Source of the DNA: Candidatus Margulisiibacteriota bacterium
GTDB lineage: Bacteria; Margulisbacteria; Marinamargulisbacteria; SXXA01; SICP01
Direction: 5' to 3'
Length of the DNA stretch: 53,052 nucleotides
Assembly: GCA_009691415.1 (NCBI GenBank)
Contig: SICP01000008.1
Span: forward strand, 1-53,052
Shown here: positions 51,041-53,052 of the stretch, piece after piece
Numbering within the stretch: position 1 is the first letter of the stretch
Layout of the letters: every line of letters begins with the position of its first letter
Notes under the pieces: generated by a model
The model's input: only the letters and a program-made list of their open reading frames with translations
What the model was told of the DNA's origin: nothing
Databases searched by the model: none
Program-made: the position numbers and the translations under genes

Positions 51041-51981
51041 TGCCAGGCAGTTTCAACAATTTGTTCCAGTGTAAACGTAGGTTCCCAACCGAGTACTTCT
51101 TTTGCTTTTTTATTATCGGCAACCAAGACTGCGGGATCTCCTTCTCTTCTTGGCCCCATTTCATAAGGCACAGGAAGACCGGTTATTTTTTCAACTGCTG
51201 CAATAATTTCTTGCACAGAATACCCTACCCCTGTTCCAAGATTGAGCTCTATATTTTCATGTCCTTTTTCAAGATGCTCCAGAACTGAAATATGTGCTTT
51301 TGCAAGGTCATTGACGTGGATGTAGTCTCGAATACAGGTGCCATCTGACGTGGGATAATCGTTACCAAAAATGGTGAGTTTATCTCGTTTTTTTTGAGCG
51401 GCGTAAATGGCCAGTGGGATGAGATGCGTCTCTGGATCATGGGCTTCGCCGATTTCTCCGTCTGGATCTGCTCCTGCTGCGTTAAAGTACCGAAGAAATC
51501 CGTATTTGAGTCCATAGGCTTTGGCATAGTCTTTGACGATTTGCTCGACCATGAGTTTGCTGGCGCCATAGGGATTGACGGGATTTTGGGCATGGGTTTC
51601 GGACAGGGTTAGCGTAGTGGGATTTCCGTAAGTGGCACACGTCGATGAAAAAATGAAATAGGAGACACCAAATTCGCGCATGACCGATAATAAATTGAGC
51701 GTATTGGCGACATTGTTTTGATAGTATTTTTCGGGATCTTTTACGGATTCACCGACATTGGCAAAGGCACAAAAATGCATGACGGCGGTGATAGCATTTT
51801 CGCGAAAACATGTGCGTAGACTTTCGATATCAGCCAAGTCACCTTCAAAAAATCTGCCCCATTTTACATTTTCACGATGCCCTGCGCTGAGATTATCAAA
51901 CGTGATTGCCTGATACTTTTTTGCCAATTGTTTAAGTGTATGGGAGCCAATATATCCGGCACCACCTGCAACTAAGATCAT
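51025..51981 (-). CDS. galE: UDP-glucose 4-epimerase
   Basis: GalE interconverts UDP-glucose and UDP-galactose. The 318-residue SDR has VAGGAGYIGSHTLKQL, SSTCATYGNP, Tyr-x3-Lys in NPYGASKLMVE, YFNAAGADPDGEIGE, and the C-terminal RREGDPAVLVADNKKAKEVLGW. The start is ATG 51981 (MILVAGGAG); an in-frame ATG six codons upstream would overlap the DUF1640-like gene and adds nothing conserved. It probably supplies UDP-Gal for the surface polysaccharide. Confidence 0.92.
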   Translation of the reverse strand: MILVAGGAGYIGSHTLKQLAKKYQAITFDNLSAGHRENVKWGRFFEGDLADIESLRTCFRENAITAVMHFCAFANVGESVKDPEKYYQNNVANTLNLLSVMREFGVSYFIFSSTCATYGNPTTLTLSETHAQNPVNPYGASKLMVEQIVKDYAKAYGLKYGFLRYFNAAGADPDGEIGEAHDPETHLIPLAIYAAQKKRDKLTIFGNDYPTSDGTCIRDYIHVNDLAKAHISVLEHLEKGHENIELNLGTGVGYSVQEIIAAVEKITGLPVPYEMGPRREGDPAVLVADNKKAKEVLGWEPTFTLEQIVETAWQWHNK

Positions 51982-51982
51982 G

Positions 51983-52390
51983 TTAGTGAAGCCATCCAAA
52001 ACCTCTAGCCATTACACCTAGAATAAGACTAGCAAAAATGATCAGCATACTAAAAGTCCATATCAGTATTTGATTCTTTGAATATTCTATTTTTGTCTCT
52101 AAAGTCCCTACTCGTCTATCTAGAACCTTTATCTCTGTCTTGAGTTCTTTTATCTCAGTCTTAACTTCGCTAATTTCTGTCTTAAGTTCATGCTTGACTT
52201 CCTTAAGATCAGATTTTGTTGCATGTTTTTTTTCATGGAGGTCTTCTTTAATGTACTGAGAAACGGCGTGAATCGCTTTTTCGGTTTCTTCCACGTGAAT
52301 TTCTGCAAGAGTGTCTACCAAACCAGCTTTTTTCAGACGCTTCAAATGCTTCATGGGATCATAAATGGAAATATCAAACATCGTTGTCAT
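51983..52390 (-). CDS. DUF1640-like coiled-coil membrane protein
   Basis: From ATG 52390, nine bases after AGGAG, the protein has 135 residues. The N-terminal part holds a short conserved segment (LVDTLAEIHVEETEKAI). The middle is a Lys/Glu-rich coiled coil with a repeated pattern of the type SEVKTEIKELKTEIK (about residues 65-100). One transmembrane helix near the C-terminus (WTFSMLIIFASLILGVMA) ends it. This layout is that of DUF1640/CCDC90-type proteins, whose bacterial role is not known. It lies directly upstream of galE. Confidence 0.65.
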   Translation of the reverse strand: MTTMFDISIYDPMKHLKRLKKAGLVDTLAEIHVEETEKAIHAVSQYIKEDLHEKKHATKSDLKEVKHELKTEISEVKTEIKELKTEIKVLDRRVGTLETKIEYSKNQILIWTFSMLIIFASLILGVMARGFGWLH

Positions 52391-52440
52391 ATCATACGCT
52401 CCTCTACTTAGAATCACAACAATTAGACTACCTCCGGAAC

Positions 52441-52460
52441 ATATTATTCATCAATAATAT
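52441..52460. repeat. AT-rich inverted repeat in a divergent promoter region
   Basis: ATATTATT (52441-52448) and AATAATAT (52453-52460) are perfect 8-base arms around CATC, between the divergent DUF1640-like and BtuF-like genes. It may be an operator; an iron or B12 regulator is conceivable for the transport gene, but the sequence is not a recognisable Fur box. Confidence 0.3.
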
Positions 52461-52536
52461 ATTTTTACAAAATTTACATGACGTACCTTATTTACTAAGA
52501 GAAGGGAAATAATCATGCTAGTATATCCCCAAATTT

Positions 52537-53052
52537 ATGACTCTTTATCTTGGACTTATTTTCGCTGCACTCCTTTCTTTTTCCTCGCTTGCCCATGCAC
52601 TGCGTATTGTGTCGATTTCTCCGGTTGTAACCGAAATTGTATACGCGTTGGGAGAAGGCCCTTCACTGGTAGGTGCGACGCGGTGGTGTACGTACCCTGA
52701 AGCCGCAAAAGCACTTCCTCGTGTTGGTGATGCGACTTTGAATTTTGAATCGATTGTGTCACTTCATCCCGATTTGGTTTTGGGGGTTGGGAATAAATCG
52801 AGTGATTTTGCAAAATTAAAAGACCTTCATCTTAATGCAGCGATTTTGTCTTCTCCTAAATCTATTGAAGCTATTTATAGCCTGATTTTATCCATTGGAA
52901 AAAAACTAAATCGGACTGAGAACGCCCGCGTATTAGTGAATCAGTTGCAAAAAAAAATCCCTAAGTTACCAAAATCTTCCAAACCGAAACCGCGTGTTCT
53001 TGTTGTACTGTGGGCAAAGCCCATTATTTCTGCCGGGAAAACCAGTTATATT
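52537..53052 (+). CDS. BtuF-like periplasmic metal-chelate binding protein (partial, 3' end outside)
   Basis: An ATG at 52537 opens a frame of 172 codons that runs to the window edge. A signal peptide (MTLYLGLIFAALLSFSSLAHA) is followed by the fold start LRIVSISPVVTEIVYALGEG, VGATRWCTYPEAAK, LPRVGDATLNFESIVSLHPD and LVLGV. These are the landmarks of class III solute-binding proteins such as BtuF, HmuT and FhuD. It probably binds cobalamin, heme or a siderophore for an ABC importer whose other genes would lie beyond the window. Which ligand cannot be told from the visible part. Confidence 0.85.
   Translation, partial: MTLYLGLIFAALLSFSSLAHALRIVSISPVVTEIVYALGEGPSLVGATRWCTYPEAAKALPRVGDATLNFESIVSLHPDLVLGVGNKSSDFAKLKDLHLNAAILSSPKSIEAIYSLILSIGKKLNRTENARVLVNQLQKKIPKLPKSSKPKPRVLVVLWAKPIISAGKTSYI

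Noticed and set aside
52418-52536. Cobalamin riboswitch before the BtuF-like gene
   Set aside because: The leader is too short (about 120 bases including the upstream gene's promoter) and no B12-box-like sequence is visible.

Overview
This is an AT-rich stretch of a Gram-negative chromosome. It carries a PorV/PorQ-type outer-membrane barrel, an outer-membrane polysaccharide exporter, GmhA and a complete O-antigen/capsule assembly set (Wzx, Wzy, Wzz). The phylum is not settled. The E1 of the 2-oxoglutarate dehydrogenase and the long multi-SLBB exporter look most like Bacteroidota and relatives, while the glutamate dehydrogenase is close to the enterobacterial type. There are no rRNA or tRNA genes and no CRISPR array.

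Layout. (1) 1-1249: the right end of an IS5-type insertion sequence abuts an MFS transporter gene that has lost its 5' end. (2) 1238-8890: outer-membrane protein, FeoA-FeoB with a Fur-box-like operator, a hypothetical gene, an AI-2E family permease, NADP-type glutamate dehydrogenase, TrmL and a BASS-family transporter. (3) 8984-14335: lpd-sucB-sucA (read sucA to lpd), the whole 2-oxoglutarate dehydrogenase complex; then the rRNA methyltransferase RlmD and a GC-rich palindromic repeat. (4) 15992-51981: a surface-polysaccharide locus of about 36 kb in several divergent operons. (5) 51983 to the end: a DUF1640-like coiled-coil protein and the start of a BtuF-like periplasmic binding protein, cut by the window edge.

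How the polysaccharide genes fit together. A WbpA/TviB dehydrogenase (23020), a WbpB-WbpD fusion (47003) and a WbpE aminotransferase (48568) give the route to a UDP-2,3-diacetamido-uronic acid. A WbuX-HisH-HisF trio (35651-40002) would turn its carboxylate into an amide. The adjacent L-2-hydroxyglutarate oxidase (49868) can recycle the by-product of WbpB. WbpM-like, WbpP-like and GalE-like enzymes supply other sugars. A short phosphoglycosyl transferase (42963) starts the lipid-linked unit, GT4/GT2 enzymes extend it, and Wzx/Wzy/Wzz with the SLBB exporter flip, polymerise and export it.

The most unusual part is 27859-34466: a PIG-L deacetylase, an LpxD-like N-acyltransferase, a glycosyltransferase, two KAS III-like enzymes, an acyl carrier protein, a Rieske oxygenase and an SDR reductase in one tightly packed operon. 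I read this as a candidate device that strips an N-acetyl group from a sugar and replaces it with a custom, possibly hydroxylated, acyl group. One KAS III copy has an internal in-frame deletion of about 42 residues. A second oddity is an orphan thiamine-diphosphate E1 alpha/beta pair next to a DegT aminotransferase whose coding frame has no ATG, GTG or TTG start. A second, diverged, 5'-truncated IS copy sits in inverted orientation at 41346-41865 beside a methyltransferase remnant.
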